A DNA stretch of 64,000 nucleotides from Gammaproteobacteria bacterium HGW-Gammaproteobacteria-1 (lineage in GTDB: Bacteria; Pseudomonadota; Gammaproteobacteria; Thiohalomonadales; Thiohalomonadaceae), in the NCBI GenBank assembly GCA_002840095.1, contig PGZL01000007.1, positions 62,001 through 126,000 on the forward strand, given 5' to 3'. Numbering within the stretch: the stretch's first letter is position 1; each line of letters starts with the position of its first letter. Position numbers and translations under genes: made by a program. Positions 28,940 to 39,060 of this stretch are shown piece by piece. The notes beneath the pieces were generated by a model. It was not told where the DNA came from and searched no databases. It saw only the letters and a program-made list of their open reading frames with translations.

Positions 28940-30235
28940 TTAGCCCTCAGTCCGCAAGCTCGGCAACAATGGTGCAAAATCCTGCTGTTTGCGCAACACC
29001 GCCAGATTGTGCGCCTTGATCTCCACATCCAGCAGCCAGTCGCCGCTTTCCTCCACCTGTTCGCGCCGCACCGCGTCGATGGCGTACAGCGCGGCGCGCA
29101 GGCGCCCGGCACTGGGCGGCAGGAGCAGACGGCTCTGCACCGTCTCCTCGCGGAAGAAATCGGCCAGCCCCTGCAACAACAACTCCATGCCGGCCCCGCT
29201 CATGGCCGATAGATAGGCCCGCAGCGGATTGCCTTCGCCGTCGCGCTCCAGCTGCGGCATACCCTGCTCCAGCAGATCGATTTTGTTGTACACCTCGATC
29301 TGCGGTACCTCATCGGCGCCGATTTCCGTCAGGACCGCCCGCACCTGCTCGATCTTCGCCTGCCGCTCCGGGTCGTTGGTGTCGATGACGTGCAGCAACA
29401 GATCGGCATCGCGCGTCTCCTGCAGGGTGGAACGGAACGCCGCCACCAAATCGTGCGGCAGGTGGCGGATGAAACCGACGGTATCGGCCAGCACGATGGC
29501 CTTGCCGCCCGGCAGCTGCACGCGGCGCAGCGTCGGATCCAGAGTGGCGAACAGCTGATCGGCGGCATACACCTGCGCCGTGGTCAGCCGGTTGAACAGA
29601 GTGGACTTGCCGGCGTTGGTATAGCCCACCAGGGAGACGGTGGGCAGTTCGGCACGTCGCCGTGCCCGCCGGCCCTGTTCCCGCTGACGGTTGACCTTCT
29701 CCAGCCGCTTCTCCAGCTGGCGGATGCGATCGGACAGCAGGCGGCGGTCTGTTTCCAGCTGGGTTTCGCCGGGGCCGCGCAGACCGATACCACCCTTCTG
29801 CCGCTCCAGGTGAGTCCAGCCGCGCACCAGGCGGGTGGCGAGATGCCGCAGCTGCGCCAGCTCCACCTGCAGCTTGCCCTCATGGGAACGGGCGCGCTGG
29901 GCGAAGATGTCGAGAATCAGCCCGGTGCGATCCAGCACGCGGCATTGCAGAACGCGCTCCAGATTACGTTCCTGCGCCGGTGTCAGGGCGTGGTTGAACA
30001 ACACCAGCTCCGCCTCGTGCGCCTGTACGGCGGCCAACACCTCTTCCGCCTTGCCGCTGCCGATGAACAGCTTGGCATCGGGACTCTTGCGGGTGCCGGT
30101 GACGATGGCCACCGGCAGGGCTCCGGCGGATATCGCCAGTTCCTCAATTTCCTGCAGGTCCTCCTGATCGCCCTCCTGGGGCAGTTCAAGATGGACCAGG
30201 ACAGCACGCTCACCGCTCTTCGGCCGCTCAAACAC
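28940..30235 (-). CDS. hflX: GTPase HflX (ribosome-associated)
   Basis: A 431-residue GTPase that splits or rescues 50S-containing ribosomes under stress. GTG 30235 is chosen: it is preceded by GGAG seven bases upstream and yields MFERPKSGERAVLVHL, matching the E. coli N-terminus; an upstream TTG (30289) would add 18 unrelated residues. The HflX domain shows GSGKAEEV, LFNHALTPAQERNLE, DRTGLILDIFAQRARSHEGK and GPGETQLETDRRLL. The G domain has GYTNAGKSTLFN (G1), ATLDPTLR (G2), ADTVGFI (G3) and NKIDLL (G4). It lies between hfq and hflK, as in E. coli. Confidence 0.96.
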   Translation of the reverse strand: MFERPKSGERAVLVHLELPQEGDQEDLQEIEELAISAGALPVAIVTGTRKSPDAKLFIGSGKAEEVLAAVQAHEAELVLFNHALTPAQERNLERVLQCRVLDRTGLILDIFAQRARSHEGKLQVELAQLRHLATRLVRGWTHLERQKGGIGLRGPGETQLETDRRLLSDRIRQLEKRLEKVNRQREQGRRARRRAELPTVSLVGYTNAGKSTLFNRLTTAQVYAADQLFATLDPTLRRVQLPGGKAIVLADTVGFIRHLPHDLVAAFRSTLQETRDADLLLHVIDTNDPERQAKIEQVRAVLTEIGADEVPQIEVYNKIDLLEQGMPQLERDGEGNPLRAYLSAMSGAGMELLLQGLADFFREETVQSRLLLPPSAGRLRAALYAIDAVRREQVEESGDWLLDVEIKAHNLAVLRKQQDFAPLLPSLRTEG

Positions 30236-30304
30236 GTGCGTAGCTCCACCCCGCCGCTCCAAATCGCCTGGAGGACGGGACAAAATCAACCGGAATTACA
30301 TATT

Positions 30305-30325
30305 CGCCGCAGGGACGCATGAAAA
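30305..30325 (+). repeat. Half-copy of dispersed GCCGCAGAGACGC repeat
   Basis: CGCCGCAGGGACGCATGAAAA resembles the left arm of the repeat seen in full at 33458 and 62814, and shares ATTCGCCGCAG with the 33458 copy. No right arm is visible. It lies in the 213-base hfq-hflX spacer, which holds no other recognisable element. Confidence 0.4.
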
Positions 30326-30448
30326 TCAGTGGCATGGGAATGCGGTACAGGCCTGCGATATCGGTCCGGCAACCGGCCGGGCAAACACTCGGATGGCACT
30401 AGCCCCACACACCCTGCATCTCGGCGGCAAACTCTTGAACCACCCGCG

Positions 30449-30718
30449 TCAGATACGGTTGCCCGGCTCGGCGGCGGCGGGCACGGGCATATCGTCCGGC
30501 CCCAGGTTCAGCTTGACGTTGCGCGCGGGCACAACGGTGGAAATGGCGTGCTTGTAGACCATCTGGCTGACGGAGTTCTTCAGCAGCACGACGAACTGAT
30601 CAAAGGATTCGATCTGGCCTTGCAACTTGATTCCGTTCACCAGGTAGATCGAGACAGGGATGCGCTCCTTGCGCAGGGCGTTCAGGTACGGATCCTGTAG
30701 GGCTTGCCCTTTGCTCAT
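30449..30718 (-). CDS. hfq: RNA chaperone Hfq
   Basis: An 89-residue Sm-like protein forming hexamers that pair small RNAs with mRNAs. The N-terminus [20 protein letters not shown] and Sm motifs [21 protein letters not shown] and [10 protein letters not shown] are canonical. The proximal RNA face (Q8, F42, YKH) is intact. The C-terminal tail is short (about 20 residues). AAGGAGAAACACC precedes the ATG. It lies between miaA and hflX. Confidence 0.98.
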   Translation of the reverse strand: MSKGQALQDPYLNALRKERIPVSIYLVNGIKLQGQIESFDQFVVLLKNSVSQMVYKHAISTVVPARNVKLNLGPDDMPVPAAAEPGNRI

Positions 30719-30837
30719 GGTGTTTCTCCTTTATTGTTATCCGCAACATGCGGTATAGCGGCCAAAACCGGCCAAGTATCCAATTGTTTAAATGCGACTT
30801 CCCTGATCGAAACCCAGTGTAGCATAGGGCCCGAAAC

Positions 30838-31782
30838 TCAGTTAATGGCGTTCTGTCCAAGCAGTTTCAACACCCTGTCCAGCAAAAACCGGTCGGCGCT
30901 GTCGAACCAGTGGCTGTCCGGCTCGCTGCGCAGCCAGGTGAACTGGCGCTTGGCCAGCTGCCGGGTGGCGGCGATGCCCTGCTCCACCATGGCGGCATAG
31001 TCCGTCTCGCCGGCCAGATGACTCCACACCTGGCGATAGCCCACGCAACGGATCGACGGCTTGTCGGGCGACAGGTCGCCGCGCCGGTACAGCTCTTCGA
31101 CCTCGGCCACCAGGCCGCGTTCCAGCATGATATGGAAACGATCGCGGATGCGTCCGTGCAGCAGTTCGCGCTCGGGAGCCAACGCCAGGGCCAGCACCCG
31201 GTAGGGCAAGGCCTCGCCGCCGCCCTTCTGCTGCTCGCTCAGGGGCCGACCGGTGAGTTCGTACACTTCCAGTGCCCGTTGCAGGCGCTGCGGGTCATTG
31301 GGGTGGATGCGTTCGGCCGCCACCGGGTCGACTGCATGCAGACGCCGGTGCAGCGCCTCCCAGCCCTGTTCCGCCGCCTCCTGCTCCAGGCGGGCACGCA
31401 GCTGCGGATCGGCCGGCGGCAGGTCGGACAGGCCCCGGCGCAGGGCGCGGAAATACAGCCCGGTGCCGCCCACCAGCAGGGGGATGCGGCCGGCGGCGGT
31501 AATTTCGGCCATCTCGCGCAGGGCGTCGGCGCGAAAGCGGGCGGCGGAATAGGCCTCGGCGGGGTCGAGGATATCGATGAGGCGGTGCGGCGCCCGCGCC
31601 AGTAGTTCGGCATCGGGCTTGGCGGTGCCGATGTCCATGCTGCGGTACACCAGGGCCGAATCGACGCTGATGATGTCGCAGGGCAGCCGTTCCACCAGGG
31701 CCGCCGCCAGGTCGGTCTTGCCCGAGGCGGTGGGCCCCATCAGCAGGATTGCCGGCGGCAGGGGATTGGAATGTGGAGACAT
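30838..31782 (-). CDS. miaA: tRNA dimethylallyltransferase
   Basis: A 314-residue enzyme adding the dimethylallyl group to A37 of tRNAs reading UNN codons. The P-loop is [63 protein letters not shown] and [11 protein letters not shown] are family motifs. ATG 31782 is ten bases after the mutL stop. A frame extending upstream into mutL is not the start. Confidence 0.97.
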   Translation of the reverse strand: MSPHSNPLPPAILLMGPTASGKTDLAAALVERLPCDIISVDSALVYRSMDIGTAKPDAELLARAPHRLIDILDPAEAYSAARFRADALREMAEITAAGRIPLLVGGTGLYFRALRRGLSDLPPADPQLRARLEQEAAEQGWEALHRRLHAVDPVAAERIHPNDPQRLQRALEVYELTGRPLSEQQKGGGEALPYRVLALALAPERELLHGRIRDRFHIMLERGLVAEVEELYRRGDLSPDKPSIRCVGYRQVWSHLAGETDYAAMVEQGIAATRQLAKRQFTWLRSEPDSHWFDSADRFLLDRVLKLLGQNAIN

Positions 31783-31792
31783 GGTCCGTCTC

Positions 31793-33400
31793 TCACCCCG
31801 CCAGCAGACGGGCCAGGTCGGCAGGCGCCAACAGGGTGGAGACCCCGGCCGTTGGATGGGCCACGGCGGCGGCGACCAGGCCGTCCCACTCGCCGCGCTC
31901 CGGCAATGGCCCGCCGTCGACGACCACCAACGCCGCCACCAGCGCATCGGTGTCCGCGCCGGCCGCCAGGCTGTCCAGCGCAGTGCGCGCCAGCACTTCC
32001 GGGGGGAGGTGGCGCAGCAGCGCCGGCACCTGGCGCAGCACCAGTTGCAGGGGGCCGAGCAATTCCAGATCGAACCCCAGCCGGGTGAGCAGGGCCGCGC
32101 CCTGTTGCAGGGCAACACTCTGCGCCGCGCTCAGGGAAAGCGTTACCGGCAGCAGCAGGGGCTGCGAGCGCAGGTTCTCCCCGGCGGTGAGCGTCGCATG
32201 TGCGACGCGGGAAGCCTGCAGGGCACGGGCCGCCGGCAAATCCACCAGGCGCAGACCACGTTCACCTTCATCCACCAATAAATAGCGCCCGGCCACCACC
32301 CCGAGCTGGCGGGTCGCCGTGCCGGTTGCACCGGCATCCGTTGCGGCGGACTGATACGCCGCCGTCGCCTCCCGCACCGCCAGCGTGCCAGACGGCGCGG
32401 CGGCGGCCTCGTCCACCGCCGCGCGCAGGGCGCGGTAGAGAAAGTCGTGCACCTGCCGCGTCTCGCGAAAACGCACCTCATGCTTGGTGGGGTGGACGTT
32501 GACGTCCACCTGGGCCGGGTCCATTTCCAGGTACAGCACGTAGGCGGGATGGCGGCCGGGATATACCTTGTCGCCGTAGGCTTGGCGCACCGCATGGGTC
32601 ACCACCCGATCGCGGATCGCCCGGCCGTTGATGAAAAAATATTGCATGTCGGCCTGGGCCCGGGCCGCTTCCGGCCGCAACAGCCAGCCCCACAGGCGCA
32701 GGCCCGGCAGGGTGAATTCCACCGCCACCGCCTGCTGCACGAAGGGCCGCCCGCAGATGGCGGCCAGCCGCTGCTCCCGCTGCCGATCATCGTGGGCCGG
32801 GCGTACTGCGAGCACCTGGCGCTGATTGTGGTGCAGAGTCAGGGCCACGTCGAAACGACTCAGCGCGACCCGTTTTGCCACCTCGGCCAGATGCTCGAAC
32901 TCGGTGCGTTCCGCGCGCAGGAACTTGCGCCGCGCCGGCGTGTTGTAAAACAGATCGCGCACCTCAACGGTGGTGCCGCGCGGATGGGCGCAGGGCGCGG
33001 GCGCACCCTGGCCGCTGATGCGGCAGCCGTGCTCTTCGGCGGCGGAACGGCTGCTCAGGATCAGGCGCGACACCGACGAGATACTGGCCAGCGCCTCGCC
33101 GCGAAAGCCCAGGCTCATGACCCGTACCAGTTCGTCCTGGCTGTAGACCTTGCTGGTGGCGTGGCGCGCCAGCGCCAGGGGCAGGTCGGCGGCGGCGATG
33201 CCGCTGCCGTCGTCGCGCACCCGGATCAGCGCCACCCCGCCCTGCTCCACCTCCACGGTGATGGCGGCGGCACCGGCGTCGAGACTGTTTTCCAGCAGCT
33301 CCTTCATCACCGAGGCAGGCCGTTCCACCACCTCGCCGGCGGCGATCTGGTTGGCGAGCAGGAGGTCGAGCTGGCGTATGCGCCGGGGGACAGAAGTCAT
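31793..33400 (-). CDS. mutL: DNA mismatch repair protein MutL
   Basis: A 535-residue GHKL ATPase linking MutS to strand incision. ATG 33400 ([28 protein letters not shown]) gives the standard start. Motifs: [12 protein letters not shown] (I), RVRDDGSGI (II), [25 protein letters not shown] (III), and the [20 protein letters not shown] loop. The linker is Ala-rich and short. No DQHAXXEXXXXE endonuclease motif is seen in the C-terminal part, consistent with the Dam/MutH-type MutL of gammaproteobacteria. It overlaps no neighbour; miaA follows at ten bases. Confidence 0.97.
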   Translation of the reverse strand: MTSVPRRIRQLDLLLANQIAAGEVVERPASVMKELLENSLDAGAAAITVEVEQGGVALIRVRDDGSGIAAADLPLALARHATSKVYSQDELVRVMSLGFRGEALASISSVSRLILSSRSAAEEHGCRISGQGAPAPCAHPRGTTVEVRDLFYNTPARRKFLRAERTEFEHLAEVAKRVALSRFDVALTLHHNQRQVLAVRPAHDDRQREQRLAAICGRPFVQQAVAVEFTLPGLRLWGWLLRPEAARAQADMQYFFINGRAIRDRVVTHAVRQAYGDKVYPGRHPAYVLYLEMDPAQVDVNVHPTKHEVRFRETRQVHDFLYRALRAAVDEAAAAPSGTLAVREATAAYQSAATDAGATGTATRQLGVVAGRYLLVDEGERGLRLVDLPAARALQASRVAHATLTAGENLRSQPLLLPVTLSLSAAQSVALQQGAALLTRLGFDLELLGPLQLVLRQVPALLRHLPPEVLARTALDSLAAGADTDALVAALVVVDGGPLPERGEWDGLVAAAVAHPTAGVSTLLAPADLARLLAG

Positions 33401-33457
33401 GGCGCGCAGATTACCCCGAACAGGGGCGCCGAACAAACGGCAGATATAAAACCATTC

Positions 33458-33533
33458 GCCGCAGAGACGCGGAGACACAGAGTTAATTGAGTGTGTAGTT
33501 CTCTGCGCCTCCGCGTCTCCGCGGCAGGTGTTC
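33458..33533 (-). repeat. Dispersed inverted repeat, full copy A
   Basis: The arms 33458-33482 and 33501-33525 are 25 bases each and differ from perfect pairing at three places; in minus-strand RNA these become G-U pairs, so a long hairpin can form. The right side continues AGGTGTTC, shared with the copy at 62814. It lies between amiB and mutL. Confidence 0.8.
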
Positions 33534-33576
33534 GCTGTTGATCCTTTGGCGCTCTTGCGCCTTTACGGTGAGTGCG

Positions 33577-34908
33577 TTAACCGTCGCTGGAGCGGGGGAT
33601 GTTGAGCACGTCGCCGACACGCAGCTGATCGTTGCGCAACGCGTTGCTGGAGCGCAGCAGTTCCAGGCTCACCTGATACTGGCGCGCGATGCCGGACAGC
33701 GTGTCGCCGCGGCCGATGACGTGCTGCTGGCCGCGCGATTCCTGGCGCACCGCCAGCAGGGTTCCCGGCGGCGGATTCTGGCGGAAATAACTGCGCACAC
33801 CGTCCATCACGCTGCGCGCCAGCGCATATTGATGATTGGGATCGCGCAGCTTGCGCTCTTCCTGCGGATTGGAGATGAAGGCGGTTTCCACCAGGATCGA
33901 AGGCACGTTGGGCGATTTCAGCACCCGGAAGCCCGCCTGTTCCACCCGGCTCCGGTGCAGCCGCGCCACCTGGCCCAGACCGGACAGGACGCGTCCCGCC
34001 ACGTCGGTGCTCGCCTCCATGGTGCCGGTGAGCGACAGATCCAGCAACACCGAGGCCAGCAGATCGTCCTTGTCGTCCAGGCTGACGCCACCGATGATAT
34101 CGGAAGCATTTTCCTTGTCCGCCAGCAGGCGCGCATGCTCGCTGGTGGCGCCGCGATGCGACAGCGTGTAGACCGATGCGCCGTGGGCGCGCGGATCGCC
34201 AAAGGCGTCGGCGTGGATGGAGATGAACAGATCGGCACGGTGCTCGCGCGCCATTTCAACGCGACGGCGCAAGGGGATGAAATAGTCGCCGTCGCGGACC
34301 ATCACCGCACGCATGCCGGGCTCGCGCGCCACCAGTTCGCGCAAGCGTTGCGCCACCGCCAGGGTCACTTCCTTTTCGCGCGTGCCGCGCGGTCCGATGG
34401 CCCCGGGATCTTCGCCGCCGTGACCGGGGTCGATGGCGATGATGATCTCGCGCGGCGCATTGGCCGCGGCCGGCGCCGACGGCGCCGCGCGCGTGTCGGC
34501 GGACGGCGCGGCGCCGCGCTCGTCGTACAGGTCGATCACCAGGCGATGGCCGTATTCGTTGTTGGGACGCAGGGCAAAACTCTTGGGGCGCACTGCACCC
34601 TTCAGATCCAGCACCACCCGCAGATCGCTGTCGTTGCGCGGGGCGGAACGGATGTCGCGTATCAGGCTGGGACCGAGATCGAGACCGACAAAGGGCTTGT
34701 CGAGACGGGTATTCTTGAGATCGATGACCAGGCGGTCGGGATTCTTCAGCACGAAGAGGCTGTGCTCGATGTCGGCGGTGACGTCGAACACCAACCGGGT
34801 GTTGTCCGGCGCCGGCCACATGCGTACGCCGCGGATATTGACCGGTTCGGCGCAGACCGTGGCGGTCAGCAGCACGAGCAGCAGCGTGGTAAAGGCTGTT
34901 TTTATCAT
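33577..34908 (-). CDS. amiB: N-acetylmuramoyl-L-alanine amidase (AMIN-Amidase_3-LysM)
   Basis: A 443-residue periplasmic enzyme that splits septal peptidoglycan. ATG 34908 gives a clean signal peptide MIKTAFTTLLLVLLTATVCA; GAGGGG lies 9 bases upstream. Order: AMIN domain (about 25-130, targets the septum), Ala/Pro linker, Amidase_3 catalytic domain (about 160-380: IAIDPGHGGEDPGAIG, FISIHADAF, PSILVETAFISNPQEE with zinc ligands His, Glu, His and catalytic Glu), and a C-terminal LysM (HVIGRGDTLSGIARQYQVS). The position between tsaE and mutL matches amiB; the domain set is the AmiB/AmiC type activated by EnvC or NlpD. Confidence 0.95.
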   Translation of the reverse strand: MIKTAFTTLLLVLLTATVCAEPVNIRGVRMWPAPDNTRLVFDVTADIEHSLFVLKNPDRLVIDLKNTRLDKPFVGLDLGPSLIRDIRSAPRNDSDLRVVLDLKGAVRPKSFALRPNNEYGHRLVIDLYDERGAAPSADTRAAPSAPAAANAPREIIIAIDPGHGGEDPGAIGPRGTREKEVTLAVAQRLRELVAREPGMRAVMVRDGDYFIPLRRRVEMAREHRADLFISIHADAFGDPRAHGASVYTLSHRGATSEHARLLADKENASDIIGGVSLDDKDDLLASVLLDLSLTGTMEASTDVAGRVLSGLGQVARLHRSRVEQAGFRVLKSPNVPSILVETAFISNPQEERKLRDPNHQYALARSVMDGVRSYFRQNPPPGTLLAVRQESRGQQHVIGRGDTLSGIARQYQVSLELLRSSNALRNDQLRVGDVLNIPRSSDG

Positions 34909-35037
34909 TTCGCGCCCCCTCGGCAGCCCCATGCCCCGTCAAACATCCATATTTATCATGAAGATACAGCTCATTCCTTTGATCACTTCTCAGGATATAT
35001 GGGTAACTTAATACCGAACAAGCGAAAAATCAACCTC

Positions 35038-35514
35038 CTACCCAATCCGGCGGAGGCATTCCAGCACCCCGCCCCCTCTTGCCGTCCTTGATTCCAGCCG
35101 AGCCAGACGGCCTTCGGCCCGGTAATCCAGGGTCAGATCCAGATCGGGGGCGGGCAGCACCCCCTGGCCCCGTTCCGGCCATTCCACCAGGCACTGGGCG
35201 TCGGCATCGAGATAGTCGCGTATGCCGAGAAACTCCAGTTCCTCCGGGTCACCCAGACGGTAGAGATCGAAGTGGTAGACCGCATGGCCGGCCAGTTCAT
35301 AGGGCTCGACCAGGGTGTAGGTGGGGCTCTTCACTGCGCCGCCGTGTCCCAGGCGGTGCAGATAGCCGCGCACCAGCGTGGTCTTGCCGGCGCCGAGGTT
35401 GCCGTGCAGAAACAGCAGCAATCCGTCCGTCCCGGCGCAGGCGGCGATGGCCGCCCCCAGCGCCTCGGTGGCGACGCTGTCGGCCAGGGCCAGGTCCAGC
35501 GTGGCCGCTGTCAT
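35038..35514 (-). CDS. tsaE: tRNA t6A synthesis ATPase TsaE
   Basis: A 158-residue ATPase needed with TsaB, TsaC and TsaD for t6A37 of tRNA. P-loop [17 protein letters not shown], switch [17 protein letters not shown] and [11 protein letters not shown], and LVEWPERG are all present. The ATG overlaps the nnr stop (ATGA), so it is translationally coupled to nnr, as yjeF-yjeE are in E. coli. Confidence 0.96.
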   Translation of the reverse strand: MTAATLDLALADSVATEALGAAIAACAGTDGLLLFLHGNLGAGKTTLVRGYLHRLGHGGAVKSPTYTLVEPYELAGHAVYHFDLYRLGDPEELEFLGIRDYLDADAQCLVEWPERGQGVLPAPDLDLTLDYRAEGRLARLESRTARGGGVLECLRRIG

Positions 35515-36983
35515 GACCGGGACGGATTGGCCAGGCGGCGCAGGTGGGGGAACAGATCGGAGGCCAGCAGGCCGCGTTCGCCCTCCACCGCGGCGGCGTC
35601 GGCCGCCGCCGCATGCAGGCAGACCCCGGCCGCTGCCGCCTCGCGCAGCCCCCAACCCTGGGCGATGAGCGCGGCAATCACGCCGCTCAGCACATCGCCC
35701 ATGCCGCCGCTGGCCATGCCCGGATTGCCGCCGCTGCACACTCCGGGCATGCCGTCATCACCCAGCACCAGGGTGCCCGGTCCCTTCAGGACCACCACCC
35801 CGCCGAAGCTGGCCTGCAAACCGGCGGCGGCGGCAAAGCGGTTTTGCTGTACCTGCGCCGCGTCCTCACCCAACAGGCGGCCCGCCTCACCGGGATGGGG
35901 CGTCAGCACCCAGTCCTCGCGCCGCACCGGGTCCAGCGCCAACAGATTGAGGGCGTCGGCGTCGACCACCAGCGGCTGGCGTACCTGCAGCAGGCGCCCC
36001 AGCAGGCGCTGTCCCCACCCCCCCAGGCCCAGGCCGGGACCGGCGACGATCACGGTGGCCCGGCGCAGCAGCGGCTCCAGCTCCGCCGCGGTTTCCACCC
36101 CGTGGCACATCAGCTCCGGCCGTGCGGCGGCGATGGCGGCGGCATGCGCGGGCCGCGTCGCCACACTGACCAGGCCGGCCCCCACGCGGGCAGCCGCCTC
36201 GGCCGCCAGACGCGCAGCACCGGAAAAGCCCGCCTCGCCCCCCACCACCAGCACGTGGCCGAAGTCGCCCTTGTGGGCATCGCGGGCGCGCGGCGCCAAC
36301 GTCGCCGCGAAGTGCGCCCAATCCAGCCGCCGTGCGGCGGCCGGCACGCGCTGATAGATCGCCCCGGGCACGGCCAGATCATCGAAATACAGATCGCCGC
36401 ACAATGCCGGGCCGCTGCCGGTGAGCAGCCCCTGCTTCAGGCCGATGAAGGTAATGGTCGCCGCCGCGCGCACGGCGCAGCCCAGGACGGCACCCGTATC
36501 CGCGTCCAGGCCCGACGGAATGTCCAGTGCCAGCACCGGTCGGCCGCTTTCATTGATCGCCGCAACGGCCTGGCGCCAGGCATCGCGCACCTCGCCCGTG
36601 AGGCCGGTGCCCAGCAGCGCATCGACCACCACCTCGCAATGGCGCAGGTCTCCTGCCGCCAGCGGCTTGGCCGCCAACCCGGCGGCCGCGGCCAGCGCAT
36701 CACCGCGCAGGTGTGCCGGATCGCCCACCTGGTACAAGGCCACCTCTAGCCCGGCCTCGCTGGCCAGCCGCGCCAGCACGAAACCGTCGCCGCCGTTGTT
36801 GCCGGTGCCGCACACCACGGCGATGCGTCGCGCCGCCGGCCAGCGCTGCCGCAGCAGTGCGTAGGCTGCGCCGCCGGCGCGCGCCATGAGCGCGGCACCG
36901 GGAATACCGAACTCCTCAATGGCGAGGCGGTCCAGTTCGCGCACCTGCGCGGCGCGATAAAGATCAGGAGGTAAGGTTTGCAT
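35511..36983 (-). CDS. nnr: Bifunctional NAD(P)H-hydrate epimerase / dehydratase
   Basis: A 490-residue metabolite-repair enzyme. The N-terminal YjeF epimerase domain (about 1-215) has [18 protein letters not shown] and [10 protein letters not shown]. The C-terminal ribokinase-like dehydratase domain (about 225-485) has [45 protein letters not shown] and [15 protein letters not shown]. It is divergent from queG with only 19 bases between the start codons; TATGAT, a -10-like element, lies in that gap, so a very short leader or leaderless mRNA is likely. Confidence 0.95.
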   Translation of the reverse strand: MQTLPPDLYRAAQVRELDRLAIEEFGIPGAALMARAGGAAYALLRQRWPAARRIAVVCGTGNNGGDGFVLARLASEAGLEVALYQVGDPAHLRGDALAAAAGLAAKPLAAGDLRHCEVVVDALLGTGLTGEVRDAWRQAVAAINESGRPVLALDIPSGLDADTGAVLGCAVRAAATITFIGLKQGLLTGSGPALCGDLYFDDLAVPGAIYQRVPAAARRLDWAHFAATLAPRARDAHKGDFGHVLVVGGEAGFSGAARLAAEAAARVGAGLVSVATRPAHAAAIAAARPELMCHGVETAAELEPLLRRATVIVAGPGLGLGGWGQRLLGRLLQVRQPLVVDADALNLLALDPVRREDWVLTPHPGEAGRLLGEDAAQVQQNRFAAAAGLQASFGGVVVLKGPGTLVLGDDGMPGVCSGGNPGMASGGMGDVLSGVIAALIAQGWGLREAAAAGVCLHAAAADAAAVEGERGLLASDLFPHLRRLANPSRS

Positions 36984-37002
36984 AGGCGGGTATCATAGCG
37001 GC

Positions 37003-38079
37003 ATGCAGGAACCGCCGCACAGTGACCACCGTGACTACACCGCCCTGGTCCAGCAAATCCGCCAGTGGGGCGCGGCCCTGGGCTTTCAGCACGTGGGCAT
37101 CGGCCACACGGATCTGGCCGCGGCGGAAACGGAACTGAACCACTGGCTCGCCGCCGGCCGTCACGGCGAGATGGCGTATATGGCGCAGCACGGCAGCAAA
37201 CGCAGCCGGCCACAGGAACTGGTGCCGGGCACCCTCAGCATCATCTCGGCGCGTATGGATTATCTGCCGCCGGCGGCGGAACCCTGGGGCGTGCTGCACG
37301 ACGGCAGCAGGGGCTATATCGCGCGCTATGCCCTGGGCCGCGACTACCACAAGCTGATCCGCGGGCGCCTGCAAAAACTGGCCATGCAGATCGCGGCGGC
37401 CATCGGCCCCTACGGTTACCGCGTGTTCAGCGACAGTGCGCCGGTGCTGGAAAAGCCCATTGCCGCCCAGGCCGGCCTCGGCTGGGTGGGCAAGCACAGC
37501 AACCTGCTCACCCGCGGTAACGGCTCGTGGTTTTTTCTCGGCGAAATCTATACCGATCTGCCCTTGCCGCCCGACGCTGCGGTTAGCGCCCACTGCGGCC
37601 GCTGCACCGCCTGCATCGACGTCTGCCCCACCCGCGCCATCGTCGCGCCCTACACGGTGGATGCGCGCCTGTGCATCTCCTACCTGACCATCGAACTGCA
37701 CGGCGCCATTCCCGAACCACTGCGCCCCCTGCTCGGCAACCGCATCTACGGCTGCGACGACTGCCAGCTGGTCTGCCCCTGGAACCGCCACGCCCGGACC
37801 ACGCCGGAAACGGACTTCCTGCCGCGCCACGGCCTCGATGCCCCGCAGCTGACAGAGCTGTTTGCCTGGAGCGAAGAGGAATTCCTGCAACGCACCGAGG
37901 GCAGTGCCCTGCGCCGCCTGGGCCACGAACGCTGGCTGCGCAACATTGCCGTCGCCCTGGGCAACGCGCCGCCCGGCGACAAAATCACCGCCGCGCTGCA
38001 GTCGCGCAGCGACCATCCCTCGGTCCTGGTACGGGAACACGTCGCCTGGGCCCTGCACCGACGGTCGACGGCACGCTGA
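37003..38079 (+). CDS. queG: Epoxyqueuosine reductase
   Basis: A 358-residue cobalamin-dependent iron-sulfur enzyme converting epoxyqueuosine to queuosine in tRNA. The N-terminal domain carries RYALGRDYHKLIRGRL and SDSAPVLEKPIAAQAGLGWVGKHS, the family signatures. Two 4Fe-4S motifs follow: CGRCTACIDVCPTRAI and YGCDDCQLVCPWN. A HEAT-like tail ends the protein. It is divergent from nnr, as in E. coli (yjeS-yjeF). TATCAT 7 bases before the ATG suggests a near-leaderless transcript. Confidence 0.96.
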   Translation: MQEPPHSDHRDYTALVQQIRQWGAALGFQHVGIGHTDLAAAETELNHWLAAGRHGEMAYMAQHGSKRSRPQELVPGTLSIISARMDYLPPAAEPWGVLHDGSRGYIARYALGRDYHKLIRGRLQKLAMQIAAAIGPYGYRVFSDSAPVLEKPIAAQAGLGWVGKHSNLLTRGNGSWFFLGEIYTDLPLPPDAAVSAHCGRCTACIDVCPTRAIVAPYTVDARLCISYLTIELHGAIPEPLRPLLGNRIYGCDDCQLVCPWNRHARTTPETDFLPRHGLDAPQLTELFAWSEEEFLQRTEGSALRRLGHERWLRNIAVALGNAPPGDKITAALQSRSDHPSVLVREHVAWALHRRSTAR

Positions 38080-38163
38080 GTTTCGCCATGCTGTGACCGC
38101 GGTGGCGAAATGCCGCCGCCTTCGGATATAAACTACGCCCCCTCGCAGCACCGGAACGAAACC

Positions 38164-39033
38164 ATGGCCCGCATACTTGCCGTCGGCATCGCCACCCTGG
38201 ACATCATCAACCTGGTCGAAGACTACCCGGCCGAAGACGCCGAAGTGCGCGCCCTGGAGCAGGAGCTGCGCCGCGGCGGCAACGCCACCAACACCCTGGT
38301 GGTATTGAGCCAGTTCGGCCACCAGTGCAGCTGGGCCGGCACCCTGGCCGACGAACCGGATGCCCGCATCATCCGTGCCGATCTGGCGCACCACGCGGTC
38401 GACGTCAGTGCGGTGGAACTGCTCCCCCGCGGCAAGGTGCCCACCTCCTACATCACCCTGAGCCAACGCACCGGCTCGCGCACCATCGTGCACTACCGCG
38501 ACCTGCCCGAGTACAGCTTCGAGCATTTCCGTGCCATCGATCTCGCCCGTTTCGACTGGGTGCATTTCGAAGGGCGCAACGTGGAGGCGACGCTGCGCAT
38601 GCTGCAACGCCTCAAGGAGTTGCACCCCGCGCTGCCCTGCTCCCTGGAAATTGAAAAGCCGCGCCCCGGCATCGAGCAGTTGCTGCCCTATCCCGACCTG
38701 CTGATCTTTTCCCGAGTCTACGCCCGTGCCCGGGGCTTCCAGCGCGCGGAGGGGCTGTTCGAGCGGGTGCGGGCGGTGGCGCCCCATGCGCAAATGGTCT
38801 GCGGCTGGGGCGAAGGCGGCGCCTATGCACGGGACCGCGACAACCGCGGCTATCACACGCCGGCCTTCCCGCCGCCGCGGCTGGTGGATACGCTGGCGGC
38901 CGGCGACGTCTTCAATGCCGGCATCATTCACGGCCTGGTGCGCAGGCGTTCGCTGGAGCTGACGCTGATCGAAGCGGCACGCCTGGCAGGCCGCAAATGC
39001 GGACAACAGGGGATAGAGCGACTGGCAGGCTAG
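38164..39033 (+). CDS. PfkB-family sugar kinase (ketohexokinase-like)
   Basis: A 289-residue ribokinase-fold enzyme. ATG 38164 (MARILAVGIATLDIIN) matches the usual start. The sugar-binding loop is RRGGNATNTLVVLSQFG, and the C-terminal ATP/catalytic signature reads LVDTLAAGDVFNAGIIHGL, with Ala in place of the more usual Gly in DTxGAGD. The TIVHYRDLPEYSFEHF segment resembles ketohexokinase-type members. The substrate is unknown; the Asp of AAGD, the catalytic base, is kept. It follows queG on the same strand after 84 bases. Confidence 0.85.
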   Translation: MARILAVGIATLDIINLVEDYPAEDAEVRALEQELRRGGNATNTLVVLSQFGHQCSWAGTLADEPDARIIRADLAHHAVDVSAVELLPRGKVPTSYITLSQRTGSRTIVHYRDLPEYSFEHFRAIDLARFDWVHFEGRNVEATLRMLQRLKELHPALPCSLEIEKPRPGIEQLLPYPDLLIFSRVYARARGFQRAEGLFERVRAVAPHAQMVCGWGEGGAYARDRDNRGYHTPAFPPPRLVDTLAAGDVFNAGIIHGLVRRRSLELTLIEAARLAGRKCGQQGIERLAG

Positions 39034-39060
39034 TGCCGCAGGGCGCGGCAGGATTGCGAC

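Noticed and set aside
30838-32118. miaA reading frame extended into mutL
   Set aside because: The upstream part is out-of-frame mutL sequence; ATG 31782 gives the normal MiaA start.
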